DNA from: Diplonema japonicum
Taxonomy: Eukaryota > Euglenozoa > Diplonemea > Diplonemida > Diplonemidae
Direction of reading: 5' to 3'
NCBI GenBank assembly: GCA_964019335.1
Contig: OZ025680.1
Span: 310,001 to 374,000, forward strand
Length of the DNA stretch: 64,000 nucleotides
In this document: positions 11,432 through 21,690 of the stretch, piece after piece
Position numbering within the stretch: the first letter of the stretch is position 1
How the letters are laid out: every line of letters begins with the position of its first letter
Notes under the pieces: generated by a model
The model's input: the letters and a program-made list of their open reading frames with translations, nothing else
Told to the model about the DNA's origin: nothing
The model's database searches: none
Program-made: the position numbers and the translations under genes

Positions 11432-11796
11432 TACAAATATTTAAAAAAAAAAATCGATTTTTTTTTACCGTCAAGGTGATACAAGAGATAAAGCGCTCAA
11501 TTCGAGCACCACAGTCGGGTGTTTGTCGTGTTTGGTGGGATGGGGCATCTTTTTATTTTTTACCGAAGCCAAAATACGATTCGTGCCATTTGGGTGACAG
11601 TACTCAATTTCTGAAATGACCTGGCCAAGGAAAAAAAAGGGGGGCCCCTCAAACTAAATTTCTTTCGGCTGGTACATTACGAAGGTAGAATAATTTGATG
11701 GGGGGAGAGAAAAAAAAAAAGGTTGTCTAGTAATACAGGTGGGGTTGCACTTTTCTCCCGCAAAAGAACAAAAAAAACCCCCCCAGAAAAAAAAAC

Positions 11797-11838
11797 AAAT
11801 GGGGCTTTGATTGCAACACTAGGTGGCGTTAAGCGTGG
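11797..11838 (+). repeat. Dispersed 42-nt repeat, copy 1
   Basis: Matches 52159-52200 on the same strand at 36 of 42 positions. The shared core runs from AAATGGGGCTTTG through TTGCAACACTA to GCGTG. Too short and too complex to be homopolymer chance; element family unknown. Confidence 0.6.
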
Positions 11839-12024
11839 AATGCAACAAAAATATTGAGGAGTGGACCTTTTAAAAAGAAATAGATAAGACGGTAAACGGT
11901 ATCGGGATCTCTTCCCCTCAAGTAAGGGAGTATTTAAAAAAAAAAGCAAAAAAAAAGGGGGGCAAAAACTTGCAAAAGTGAGTCCTTACTTGGCACACAA
12001 GAGTACAAGTTGAATGGAACAAGG

Positions 12025-12055
<31 letters not shown>

Positions 12056-12443
12056 GCGAAAGAAAAAAAAAAAGAATTATAGACCCTCATCCCCTTAATA
12101 CGCGGTCTAATGAACGGGAATAAAAAAAAAAAAAAGAGACATTTACTCCCAAAAAAAAAAAAAAAAAAACAGAGAGAGAAACAGAAAGAAGGAAAACGAG
12201 AAGACTAGGGGAATGTAACCTTTCTCCCTTTCCCTTGTCTTCAGCTTTTTCTTCCACTTTCTAGAGGGAGGAGGAAAGAAGAAAAAAAAAAAGGAGGGGC
12301 AAAAAAGGTTGCGTTCAAAAGAGGTGCCCAGAGAGAAAAAGGAGGGGAAGAAGAGAGAGAATATTACGAAAAGCATACAATGGAGGGGGAGAAAAAAAAA
12401 TGAAAAAGTATTATTCTAATAGGAATAGAAACGAGGTGGCTAG

Positions 12444-12485
12444 CACCGGCCGAGCGATCTGAGACCCAGAGGCACTCGGCTGGTG
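12444..12485. other. GC-rich hairpin, candidate structured RNA
   Basis: CACCGGCCGAG (12444-12454) pairs with CTCGGCTGGTG (12475-12485) over 11 bp, with one G-T (G-U in RNA) pair. The 20-nt loop can close a further 4-bp TCTG/CAGA stem. The GC-rich island stands alone in A/T-run DNA, which makes selection for structure plausible. Strand and function are unknown. Confidence 0.35.
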
Positions 12486-13159
12486 ATAACATGTAGAGGA
12501 GATTATTTCTTTCTTTTTTTTTCTGTTTTCTTTTCCTCTCCCTTTACCCTACTGGTGGCTCTTCTTGAGAAGAAAATAGTTAAAATAATAAATAATAGGG
12601 GGTAAAAAAAAAAGAGGGATTTCTAATTTAACGCAACCCGTGATGCGAGTTTTGGAAAAAAAAGGGGGGTGGGGGAAGCGATTCGTAAGGCCTCAAAAAA
12701 GAGAAACAATAGAGTAGAGAAGAAAAAAAGAAATAGCCAACTGTCTGCAAGGAGATCAGGGTTGTTTTTTTATTCTTCCATCCCTCTTTTTTTTTTCTCT
12801 CGGCACCTAGATTTGGAACCTGACCCAGTCGTAGCCCTCTTCATTTCTCTTTTATTTTGTTTTCCCTTTTAAGTTGACATGTTTTTATAAAAAAAAAGAA
12901 AACTAGAGGAGGGAGTGAAAACGGTAGTTTTTCCTCCCCCCCTTTTTTAATTTTTTTCTTTCTTTTTTTTTTTAATTCTTTCTTTTTTTTTTTTCCTCCT
13001 AAAAGAAGACCCTCCAGCGGTCACAGGAACCATCTCCTTGCCGAAAAAAAAAAGGGAAGGGGATGGAAGAATTAAAAAAAAAATAATGAGAGGAAAAAAA
13101 AAAAGAAAAAACGGAATTTTTTTTTTAAAAAATACAGATCCTGCTAGGGGGTATGAGAC

Positions 13160-14705
13160 CTAAACCTCCTGTGGTGACAAAATAAAAAAAAAGAAAAATA
13201 AAGCATACCGCCTGATGGGTAGGTTCATGAGTGGGGTCATGTTCAGGCTCATGAACAGGTTCATGGGCGAGGGCGGTTTCCTCGGTGGGACCTGTCGGGG
13301 TCTCTGATCCTTTTGTGAGGCAGTACACCACAACTGCGACGACAAGACCAACACCTGCAAGGACACCAACCACAATTCCTGCAATGGCACTCTCACTGAG
13401 CTCATCATCGTCATCAGAGACTTGTAAAGTGTGTGTGATGGAGTTGGTGGCTGTCATGGGAACACATGTGTTGTTCCGAACTGTGTAAGTGGGGTTGCAG
13501 GTGACCGCGATGCACTCCCCCGAAGGAAGCAGCGCTGTGATGGCTGCGTTGCCGAGGACGCAGCCGCTGCCCCCAACGTCAGAGGTAGCCGATGACACTG
13601 TCCCCACCGCAGCCAGCAGGCTTGCGAACTCTGCTGTGTTCAGCTTGGCGTTCATGGCCCCCCTCACGTCAAGCGTTGCGATCGTCACTGCATTCACCCC
13701 CCGCACTTGCGAGATGATGATCAGCGACCCGCAGTGCTGTGTGAGCGCCCCCGTCGTGCCTCCTGTCGTCTGCTCGATGAGGTTCCGCATCGACGTCCCG
13801 TGCACCTGCAGGTCGAACGTCTCGCACGGGATGTTGAACACCAGGGACAGCACCACCTCCACCAGCACCGCTCCAGACCCAGGTTGCACGCATAGGTACG
13901 CCGTCACGTTCCCCTCCGTCACAGGACCGAACCCCGCCCCACATGTGCACTCATAGGTATCCGTGTTGCATGTTGCGTTGGTGTCCCCTAGCGACGTGCA
14001 CACAGCGTCCGACGTGCACCACTTGACAGCCTCGTTGGGCACGGTCGGCGGCGTCACAACCACTTCCTCTGGGACCGTGGCGTTGGGAGCGTCCGCAGGT
14101 GGGTCCGCAGGTGCGTCCACAGGGGTGGCTTTCGGCACAGGAGCGTTCGGGTCGACAGGGGTAGTCGCGTTCGGGGAATCGCTAGGAGTTGTGGCATTAT
14201 CGCCAGGCGCAGTGGCGTTGGGTGCATTAGCAGGTGTGTCATCGGTAGCGTTGGGGGCATCACCGGGCGCAGTGGCGTTGGGAGCATCACCAGGAGTTGT
14301 GGCATTATCACTAGGCGCCGTGGCATTGGGTGCATCGAAGGGGCTGTCGTCAGTAGCATTGGGGGCTTCAACGGGTTCATCAACAGCTTCAGGCTCCGAG
14401 CTGTTGCTCTGGAGGGGACTGTCTGCGGGCTCTGTACTGTTGTCGTCGGGGCTGCCAATGCTGTCTGGCGCAGCTTGCGGGGAGTCATCACCAGGGGCAT
14501 CAGGTGTGGTGGAGTTGTCAGAAGGAGTGTCGCCGGGTGTTGTGGAGTTGTCCGAGGGCATGTCGGCAGGCTCCTCTGCAGGTGCGTCCGCTGGCTCCGA
14601 CGCGTTCTGCGGTGTTTCAGAAGGAACCGCGTCAGGTGTCGCAGACATCGCCAGCCCGCAGCACAGCCCCAGCAGCACTACAGCCACATATGTGTGGGTT
14701 TGCAT
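13160..14705 (-). CDS. Surface protein family member B: N/A/P-rich stalk, EGF-like module, one membrane helix, 501 aa, two exons
   Basis: Exon 1 (13209-14705) and a 9-nt exon 2 (13160-13168) flank a 40-nt intron (GTATGCTTTA...CACCACAG). Without splicing the frame runs on into unrelated residues; spliced, it ends HQAEV. The protein has a signal peptide (1 to about 21) and a long stalk of imperfect PNAT/PGDAPNAT units with many N-x-T sequons, so heavy N-glycosylation is possible. Then come the six-Cys EGF-like module (WCTSDAVC...CTCGAGF), an ectodomain, the C-x-A-x-x-C motif, a helix (SAIAGIVVGVLAGVGLVVAVVVY), and a tail with EPVHEPEHDPTHEPTH-type repeats. Type I surface protein by inference. 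Confidence 0.7.
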
Positions 14706-14707
14706 TT

Positions 14708-14738
<31 letters not shown>

Positions 14739-16012
14739 CTTCTTCTTCTTTTTTTATGTACAAACTTCTCCAAGAAAAAACCTGTGAAAACAAATTAGAT
14801 GACAAAAAAAAGAGCACGAAAGGTGTCAAAAAAAAAAAAAAAAAACGCACCTTTAGAGTTGAAACTTCACAAAGGAGAGGAGAAGAGAACAATAAAAAAA
14901 GAGGGAGAAGACACTTTTGCTACGTAGTTGATATATGCAAGGCAGGAGAGGGGAGGGGAGGGGACTGCAGATGGAGCTCTAGGGGGGAACGGGGAGAATA
15001 CGAAGGGGGAAGAAAATACAGGGAAACTACGACTAGCGATAGCCCTCCTTTCCCTGTTTTATTTTTTCCTCCCTTCTTTTCTTTTTTTTTTTTGAGTTTT
15101 CGGCACAAAGGTCTTTTGAAAGCCGAAAAACTTGTAATTTTGGTTTCTCCTCACATATCGCGTTTTAAAAAAATAAAATAAAATAAAATAAAAAAAAGAG
15201 GGTATTTGGAGGGGTATTTTCTTTTTAAGTGGGTCGTAGATAGAAAGAAAAGAAAATCAAGAAACATTCTCAGGAAGGGAGTAAAACAACTTTTTTTTTT
15301 TTGTTAATTGAGGGAGCGAGATACGCTGGTTCTTTTCTTTTTTTTTTTTTCCCCTTTACTTTCACACAAGAGAGTTTGATTTCAGAAAACATCACCCGTG
15401 TGTGATTGCTACGAGGTACTTTTTTTTTCGCCCCTATTTTTTTTCTTCTTCCCGAGGGGGAAAAAAAAAGAAGAAAAGGCGAACAAAATCTCAACATACA
15501 AGACTCTTGGGGGGGGGGGGGGGGGGAGAAGAAAACCGGGCTTACAGGAACAAGGAAGAAAAGAGAATCACGTTACGGTGGTTGGTTGTGGTTTAGGTGG
15601 ATGGGCCACATGTACCACTCTGTGCTGCTGCTTCTTCTTCTTTTCCCCTCTTTTTGTATTGAAAATTAAACTCTTCCCCATCACGACCATTTCACACCCC
15701 CCCTACTGGGGTGTTGTATGTTCTCCCCATGGCCATGACAGCGCAAAAAAAAAAAAAAGAAAAAAGAAAAGCTATTTTATTCACAACGAGTAGTAGTAGG
15801 TGGACGTTTTGTTCTTTTCTTCTCTTTTTTTTTTTCCCCCTTCCCCTTCTTTCTATCCACCATCTGACTTCTTTCAGCACTCTCTCGTTGACACGACTTT
15901 TTTTGGGTTTTTTTTTTTTTTTTTTCCTCTTTTTCTTTTTTTTTTTTTTTATATTTTTTTTTTTTCCAAAAAAAAAAAAAAAAAGATTATTGTAACTAGC
16001 GATAGGAAGGGG

Positions 16013-16040
<28 letters not shown>
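14706..16040. other. Gene-free spacer
   Basis: A/T homopolymers with an oligo-G run near 15509-15526 and a short GAGGG-rich tract near 14945-15010. No exon or RNA signature found. Confidence 0.6.
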
Positions 16041-16044
<4 letters not shown>

Positions 16045-17102
16045 ACAATAACCTCATGGCTGCTTTCATCACCCTCGGTGAAGGGTTCGTTACGCGTGGA
16101 GCCCTTCACGCTGACGGTGTGCTCCTGTTCCTTTACAGGTTCTTGCTCAATCGGCTCGTTGGAGACGTCCACGGGTTTCTCATCTTCTTCAACATTCTTT
16201 TCCCCCTTCAAAACATCGCCTGACTCCTCATCACCACCGTTCTCCTGAGGCGTCGCTCCGGAGTTCACAATCCCAAAGTACACGACAACAGCGATCAAGA
16301 TGAACCCTGCAAGGCACCCGAACACTATCCCGACAATTTCTCCATCTTCCAAAGGACCAGCCTCTTCAACGCAAGTGTAATGACGGAGCCACTCCTCAGT
16401 AAGCGAGCGGTTCAGGACACGGTTGTAGTCATCGGCACAGGTCAAAGCATGGCAGCGATCGTCTAGAGGAAAGGATGTTAACACACCAGGTGTTGTTGCA
16501 CAGGTGTGGTTCACAGAGTTGAGCAATGATGTGGTCACGGTGGAACCAAACACCGAAGTTCTGTTGGTGTTGATGATATCTGCGGCTGGCGTGTCAGCAG
16601 GCTGTGCAGCACGCTGGGTTACCAAAACAGGTGAATCCTCCGCAAGAATACCTGAAAGAGTTGTAGAAAAATCAGCGAAAACAGCTGAAGCGGCGAAGAG
16701 GTTAACCTCCACTGTTGTTGACACTGTGACCCCTGACCTGTCGCAGAACATAAATGCGATGGTGATGGACGCGTGTGCGCCTTCGAAGACCTTGTCGAGG
16801 ATTTCAAGAACAAGCTCGTTAGTCGCCTTGTTGTTGTTGCAGGCTACGTTCGGGAAGACCATCGACACCATGAAGGTGTTGTTCACCTGGCTGGCGTCCC
16901 CGCCTATCCACAGGCAGTACTCTGTATTCGCTACTTTCCTGTAACCCGTTGAGCAGGCGCAAGAACCGCTGACGCATGTTCCGGATTTCCCTGTGGACTG
17001 GACGCATTCGGCATTACTTACGCAGCTTACCACATCGTCCACGCCCTGTGCAAGGGCCGGTGAGGCCATGAGGGCAGCAAATAGGAATACTACGAATTTC
17101 AT
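16041..17102 (-). CDS. Surface protein family member C: EGF-like module, one membrane helix, acidic tail, 353 aa
   Basis: Signal peptide (MKFVVFLFAALMASPALA) leads directly into the six-Cys EGF-like module (SCVSNAEC...GTCVSGSCACSTGY), with no repeat stalk. It is followed by an ectodomain of about 170 residues with scattered N-x-T sites, the C-x-A-x-x-C...Y...C motif, a DGEIVGIVFG membrane helix and an acidic tail of about 75 residues (VEEDEKPVD, EPIEQEPVKEQE). The C-terminus is HEVIV, which fits a class II PDZ-ligand pattern (hydrophobic-x-hydrophobic). Shortest and simplest member of the cluster; perhaps nearest the ancestral plan, which is inference. Confidence 0.7.
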
Positions 17103-17906
17103 TTTTTTTTTTTTCCCTTTTTGATTTTTTTTTGAAAAGTTTTAAAAAATAAAATAAAAAGTTTTGGGCAACAAAACAAAGATGTCAAAAAAAAAATTGG
17201 GAAAGGGGAGGAGGGGGGGGGGGGGGGGGGGGAGGATAACACAAAGCACAATAAGAAAGGCATGTTGGGAGGGGGAGAACGGAAAATAAAAAACTTTTTT
17301 CTTTTTTCATACTGAAATCCAACGCAGCCTTTTTTTTTTTTTTTTTTCCCTTCTTTCGGTGTTCACAAAAAAACGCGATCACCAAAAAAAGAAAATAAAG
17401 AGGGACTGGGGGGGGAAAGAAATGGGAAATAGGGGCATTTTTTTTCTTTGAAAAGGAAAAAAATGAGCAAAAAAAAAAATGGGAGGCACGGTGGAAAGTA
17501 AAGGGGAGGGCTTGCAGGGAGGGGGTATAATTTAAAGACTTTTTTTAGTCGCGCCCTCAAAATATTCCTCATTCTTAAAAATAAAAAGGTAAAATCTATG
17601 CGCCACAAAGGCAGGTAGATGAGAAGAGGACAGAAAAGATATAAAAATAAAGAAAAATAAAGATGTCTTTGAAGGGAACCTGCAGTATGTGACAGGATCG
17701 CCTAATAAAGAAAACAGGGCCAACACTAATGTCTTGTGGGGCTATAAAAAAAGAAGGCGGGAAAAAAAAGAGAGAAAAAAAAAACAGGGTTGCTGTTGGT
17801 ACCCTTGGTTTGATTTTTTTTCTCTTCTTTTTTTTTTTTACTACCCCCTCTTTTTTTCTTCATTTTTTCTTTTCTTTCTTTTTTTTTTCTTTTCCTAACT
17901 TTGTTT

Positions 17907-17938
<32 letters not shown>

Positions 17939-18959
17939 TGTGTTTTTTTGGGGGCCATTTGCCGCCTGAAGAAACAAACAAAATGTGTTGTAATATTTAT
18001 TTAGCGATCTTATTCTTTGCTCTCCTTTTTTGTTTGCAGCCGAATAAGGGGGCGAAAAAAAAAAGAGAAAAAAAAAGAGAGACCACAGGCTGAAGGTGTG
18101 ATGAAGCCAATCGAAAAACAAAGGAGTAAAAGGAAGAGCGCTAAAACAGTGAATATTCTATGAATGTATTTTGAAAAGTAGCAGTAAGGAAACGGCGGTA
18201 CTGGCGTTGGGGGGGGGGGGTTTAAAAGAAAAAAAGCGGGGAAAAAAAAACTTGTAATGATAACGCAGGGGAGGGCCTCCCACCCATAAGGTGTGTTTTT
18301 TTTTGTCCTTTTTTTTTTGTCCTTTCTTATGGAGTACTGTTCTGAGAGAGGGGGGGCTGAATAAAAAAAATAAAAAATAAAAAAAATAAAAATGGTGTTT
18401 CGGTACTGTCCTTCCTCACTCCCTGTATGGGAGAGAACAAGGATCCCGAAGGAAGAAATATAAAAAAGAGCCATATTAACTGAACCTGATAGGGGGGGGG
18501 GGGGGGGACGAGAATAGGAAGAACAAAAAAAAGAAGAAGGGAAGTATAATATTTTAAAAAAAAAAGAGGGGAGCACGTGAGAAGAAGAAAGAATTATTTT
18601 TTAATTGACACTCTCCTTCAAAAAGTTGTATGTTCTCTACCCCTCTTTTTTTTTTTTTTTTTTTCCCTCTTCTTGGTTTCCCTTCTTTTTTTTTCTTGCC
18701 GCTTCCTTAACACGTCTTCTTTCTCTCGTTGTGTTTCATTAAGTGCCTATCCAAGATAGGTAATAAAAAAAGAAGGTCTCTGCTTTGAAAAAAAAAAATG
18801 AAAAAAAAAATGGGTCGATTTTTTTGTGGGAACTAGAAACTTTAAAGGAAAAAAAAAGGGGGTGGGGTGGGGGAGAAGGGACTTTTATACTGTGTGCGTT
18901 CTCCTTCTAGTCTCTGCTGTTCCCTCTTGCCTGTTTTTTTCTTCTTCTTCGTTTTTTTC

Positions 18960-18990
<31 letters not shown>

Positions 18991-19681
18991 TCCTTTCCTC
19001 CTTTTTCCCTATCCCACCACCTACTTATCTTGACGGGCGAGAACCCGGGAAAAGCAGTCTAGAGGGGACTGGGCAGGGGTATTTGTTTTCCTTTTTTTTC
19101 TTTCTATTTCACTTATTTATTTATTTATTTATTTCTTCCATTCGTAGAGGCAAACGAGCAAAAAGAGCAAAGACGAAGAAGAGGCTCAAGTAAAGAAAAA
19201 AGAGAGAAAATAAAAAAGGGGAATACAGTCACGGAGCAAAAAAAAAGGGGGGGAGGATGGGGAAAATTTTTTCAATTCGTTTTTATTTTATTTCTATAAG
19301 TTTTATTTTTTGTTGTTCATTCAGGGGGGGGGGGGGGGGGGATGAGAGTAACCGAAGGCCTGTCCTAACTGAAGTCACGTACACCTCACCTTTCTTTCTG
19401 CTTTGCCCTTTTCTACTATCCCCTTTTTGCTTCATCCAAGGGGGGACCATCCACTTCACAAAAAAAAAATCACCCCCAGACACACAGAAAGGCGTACAAC
19501 TAGAAAACAGGGAAACGAGAGGCAAAGTACAGGAGGGGTAAAAAAAAAAAAGAGCAGAGAATGGGGAATAGCATGGGAGGGGGGGCAAAAAAATAAAAAA
19601 AAATAAAAACCCACGTAGAAGGAACGGATGGAAAGGGGGAGAGGAGGGGGGGTAAAAAATAAAAATGAAACGTCTAACTTA
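17103..19681. other. 2.6-kb gene-free region
   Basis: A/T-runs, oligo-G tracts (near 17212-17232 and 19322-19341) and one half of a 20-nt repeat (17670-17689). Frames here encode only homopolymer residues. No exon with neighbouring codon use is seen. Confidence 0.6.
17670..17689 (+). repeat. Exact 20-nt repeat, copy 1
   Basis: TGAAGGGAACCTGCAGTATG occurs here and again, identically and in the same orientation, at 48309-48328. Flanks differ except for a loose GAC.GTATCGC / GACAGGATCGC similarity just 3'. Confidence 0.7.
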
Positions 19682-20582
19682 CTACTTCGACCTTTTTTTT
19701 TTTTTTCCCCCCCAAAAAAAAAAAAAAAACAACAACATACTCCAGCAATTTCGCAATGGCTTTAATTTGGTGGGAGCGGAAGTGAGGGAAGAACTCCTCG
19801 AATTGCACCTCACTGTTAGAAAAAAAATTACCCCTCCCTTTTTTTTTTTTCTCATACCCGTCGTGCGACTCGTCCATGAGGTAAAACATTCTCCTTTCTT
19901 CTTCATCAGTGGGTGAATCGCATCCAGTTTGAGTAGCCATGTGATCGAAGACCAAGCTGATCTCGTCGGGCCACAAGGCGCAGGATCTAGAGGCCTTCTT
20001 AGTAGAATCCTTTGAAGAGTCACGCTTCGAAACATTCTCCTCGTAAACTTTCTCGAAAATCTCCTTAGTGTACGCCTTACACTTCTTTGGATCCGTCCTG
20101 CAATTTTTTTTTTTATTTAAAACACATTTTTTTTTTTTTTTTTTTTTTTTCCCATACATGAAATCATTAACCAGTTCGATGTCCATTGTTACGTAGCCTT
20201 TCTTCTCTTTAATGGCTGTCATTTTCTTGATGCGCGTTCGTCTCACCCCAGGTGTCTCTTCCCAAAGGGTAACCGGACGTGTCACAGTCTCAACGTCCTC
20301 TATGGCGCGCATCCAGTCATCGTGTTGGTCCTGGTTGCTAGGGGGTTCGAGGTTCTTGCTCAGCCATCTCTTCTGTTCTTCGGGATCGCGGATTACTGTG
20401 ATCTGGATCTGCGTCCCTTCGAAGACTTCGTTCTGCGGACCGACAGCCTCCAGGAACTTGAACCTCGTCGGTGTCGGGCTGCTGATCAGCTTCCCACCCC
20501 TACCGTTGCTCTGCACCAACACGATCATGTCGTTGACCTCAATGCCACCCTCCTCCGACGCGCCACCCACTGCCAGAACCTT

Positions 20583-20617
<35 letters not shown>

Positions 20618-20702
20618 CCAAAAAAAATTAACACATACCACCATGTTTGCCTGCAGATTTCCGAGGCCAAGGGCACCCGCCTTACCTGTCGCGAGACGCT
20701 TC
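19682..20702 (-). CDS. PDZ domain + EF-hand protein, 5' part missing, five exons seen
   Basis: Exons: 20639-20702, 20158-20579, 19858-20097, 19741-19812, 19682-19691. All introns are GT-AG, most with long poly(A) bodies. Exons 1-2 encode a PDZ-like fold: ALGLGNLQANMV matches the carboxylate-binding loop and second strand, and GGASEEGGIEVNDMIVLV matches the core. PDZ domains bind C-terminal peptides of membrane proteins. Exons 3-4 encode an EF-hand whose loop DESHDGEVQFEE has the D1, S3, D5, G6, V8 and E12 ligands. The 5' end is problematic: the first exon seen begins with an AG acceptor inside a PDZ domain, and upstream lies only poly(T) and mobile-element DNA. An ATG exists at 20643 but would delete the binding loop. 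Likely a truncated gene or one with distant exons. Confidence 0.55.
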
Positions 20703-20704
20703 CT

Positions 20705-20769
<65 letters not shown>

Positions 20770-20778
20770 GTTTTATAT

Positions 20779-21515
20779 AACTCGAGCCGGGTTTTCAAGG
20801 GTGGGAGTGAAAAAAAGATTTTACATTATGTCACTCCCAGCTTTATTTTCACTCCCAGTTTACCTTGCCAGGAGTGAAATAATGTTCGAGCGTGAAATAA
20901 TGTAACATTATTTCACTCCTGGGCCTAATTTCACCTATTTCACCTATTTTTACAATGGGAAGGAAGCCGAAGGCAATGGGCAAGAAGGCGAAGGGTACAA
21001 AGGCAGAGGCGTCGAAGATTATGAACGCCAGCTTGCCATGAAAAGCACTAGCACTTACGAAGCAGAGTGGCAACCGCTTTTGCTCTTTTCACAACTTCAG
21101 AACAACAAGATCGAAAAGCCCGACGGAAGACGAGATAGTATTGTATTTCCAAGATATGAAGGACAATTTGGGCAAGTTACAGCAAGATCAACGCCATCAT
21201 TCAACGAACCTTCGGTAAAAAATGCAGAGCTTTCCCAGGGTTGAACTTCTTTTGAAGCGCTTTGAAGAAGGCCATGAGGTGAAAAAAGCTTCGGTGTTTA
21301 GTCAGGAGCAAATGAAAGAGTATCTGGCAATGAAATTCAGCGACCCCTACAACATAGTGTGTCAGGCATATGCAGCTTGCATGTTTGCAAGCGGGATGAG
21401 GATAAAGGAGTCGCACAAACTGAAATTATTTAGCGACGACACTCTGTAACCCAAATCCCACTTTTCACCTGTTGCAACCCTGCAACCTCCCACCCTTTCA
21501 AACCCGGCTCTTGTT
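20779..21515. mobile_element. TIR-bounded element carrying a decayed tyrosine recombinase
   Basis: Inverted repeats of 29 nt (20779-20807 and 21487-21515) match at 25 of 29 positions and share the core GAGCCGGGTTT and AAGGGTGGGAG. The 737-bp interior has a subterminal palindrome (GGAGTGAAATAATG and its complement, about 20870-20922) and a plus-strand coding remnant that looks like a tyrosine recombinase. Cryptons are the known eukaryotic elements with such enzymes, although they normally lack long inverted repeats. Plus-strand coding direction is opposite to all host genes. Confidence 0.55.
20955..21449 (+). pseudogene. Frameshifted tyrosine-recombinase (Crypton-like) remnant
   Basis: Coding-like segments lie in different frames. 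One has a YERQLAMKSTSTYEAEW helix typical of the core-binding domain start. Another (from about 21284) has KKASVFSQEQMKEYL, then AYAACMFASGMRIKESHKLK, matching the 'A..+.+G+R..E...L' region around the first catalytic Arg of tyrosine recombinases. The segments are separated by frameshifts near 21150-21240. Sequence stops at 21449, before the H-x-x-R and Tyr motifs, so the copy is both frameshifted and truncated and cannot be active. Family call is by motif only. Confidence 0.5.
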
Positions 21516-21530
21516 AAATAAAACAACGTA

Positions 21531-21690
21531 TTAGTGAAAATAAGAGCATTATTCCACTTGTGGTGGCAGGTTTAACTCGTAGCTTTTTACTTCACTCGCT
21601 GCGCTCGTGAAGTAAACTAAGATCCCTACTCGTTAAGCCCCCTGCCACCACGCGTGAAATAATGCTATCTTATTTTCACTTAATAAATAG
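21531..21690. repeat. Foldback element FB1
   Basis: Imperfect inverted arms (about 21531-21575 and 21637-21690) share GTGAAAATAAGA, GCATTATT and GTGGTGGCAGG and enclose a central hairpin at 21589-21613. Four CTCG tetramers (21576, 21595, 21604, 21629) all read in the same direction despite the inverted arms. The right end is TAATAAATAG, a motif also found at the ends of FB2 and FB3. The right end overlaps the 3' end of the gene at 21680-22939. Confidence 0.65.

Larger units (their letters stand above)
10742..13159. other. 2.4-kb gene-free region
   Basis: A/T homopolymers dominate. Two hairpin-forming islands (11356-11431 and 12444-12485) and one half of a dispersed repeat (11797-11838) are listed separately. 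No coding exon found. Confidence 0.6.

Noticed and set aside
13963-14787. Plus-strand Ser/Ala/Gly-rich frame of 274 codons
   Set aside because: Antisense to the PNAT repeats of surface protein B, ending in a T-run encoding poly-Phe.
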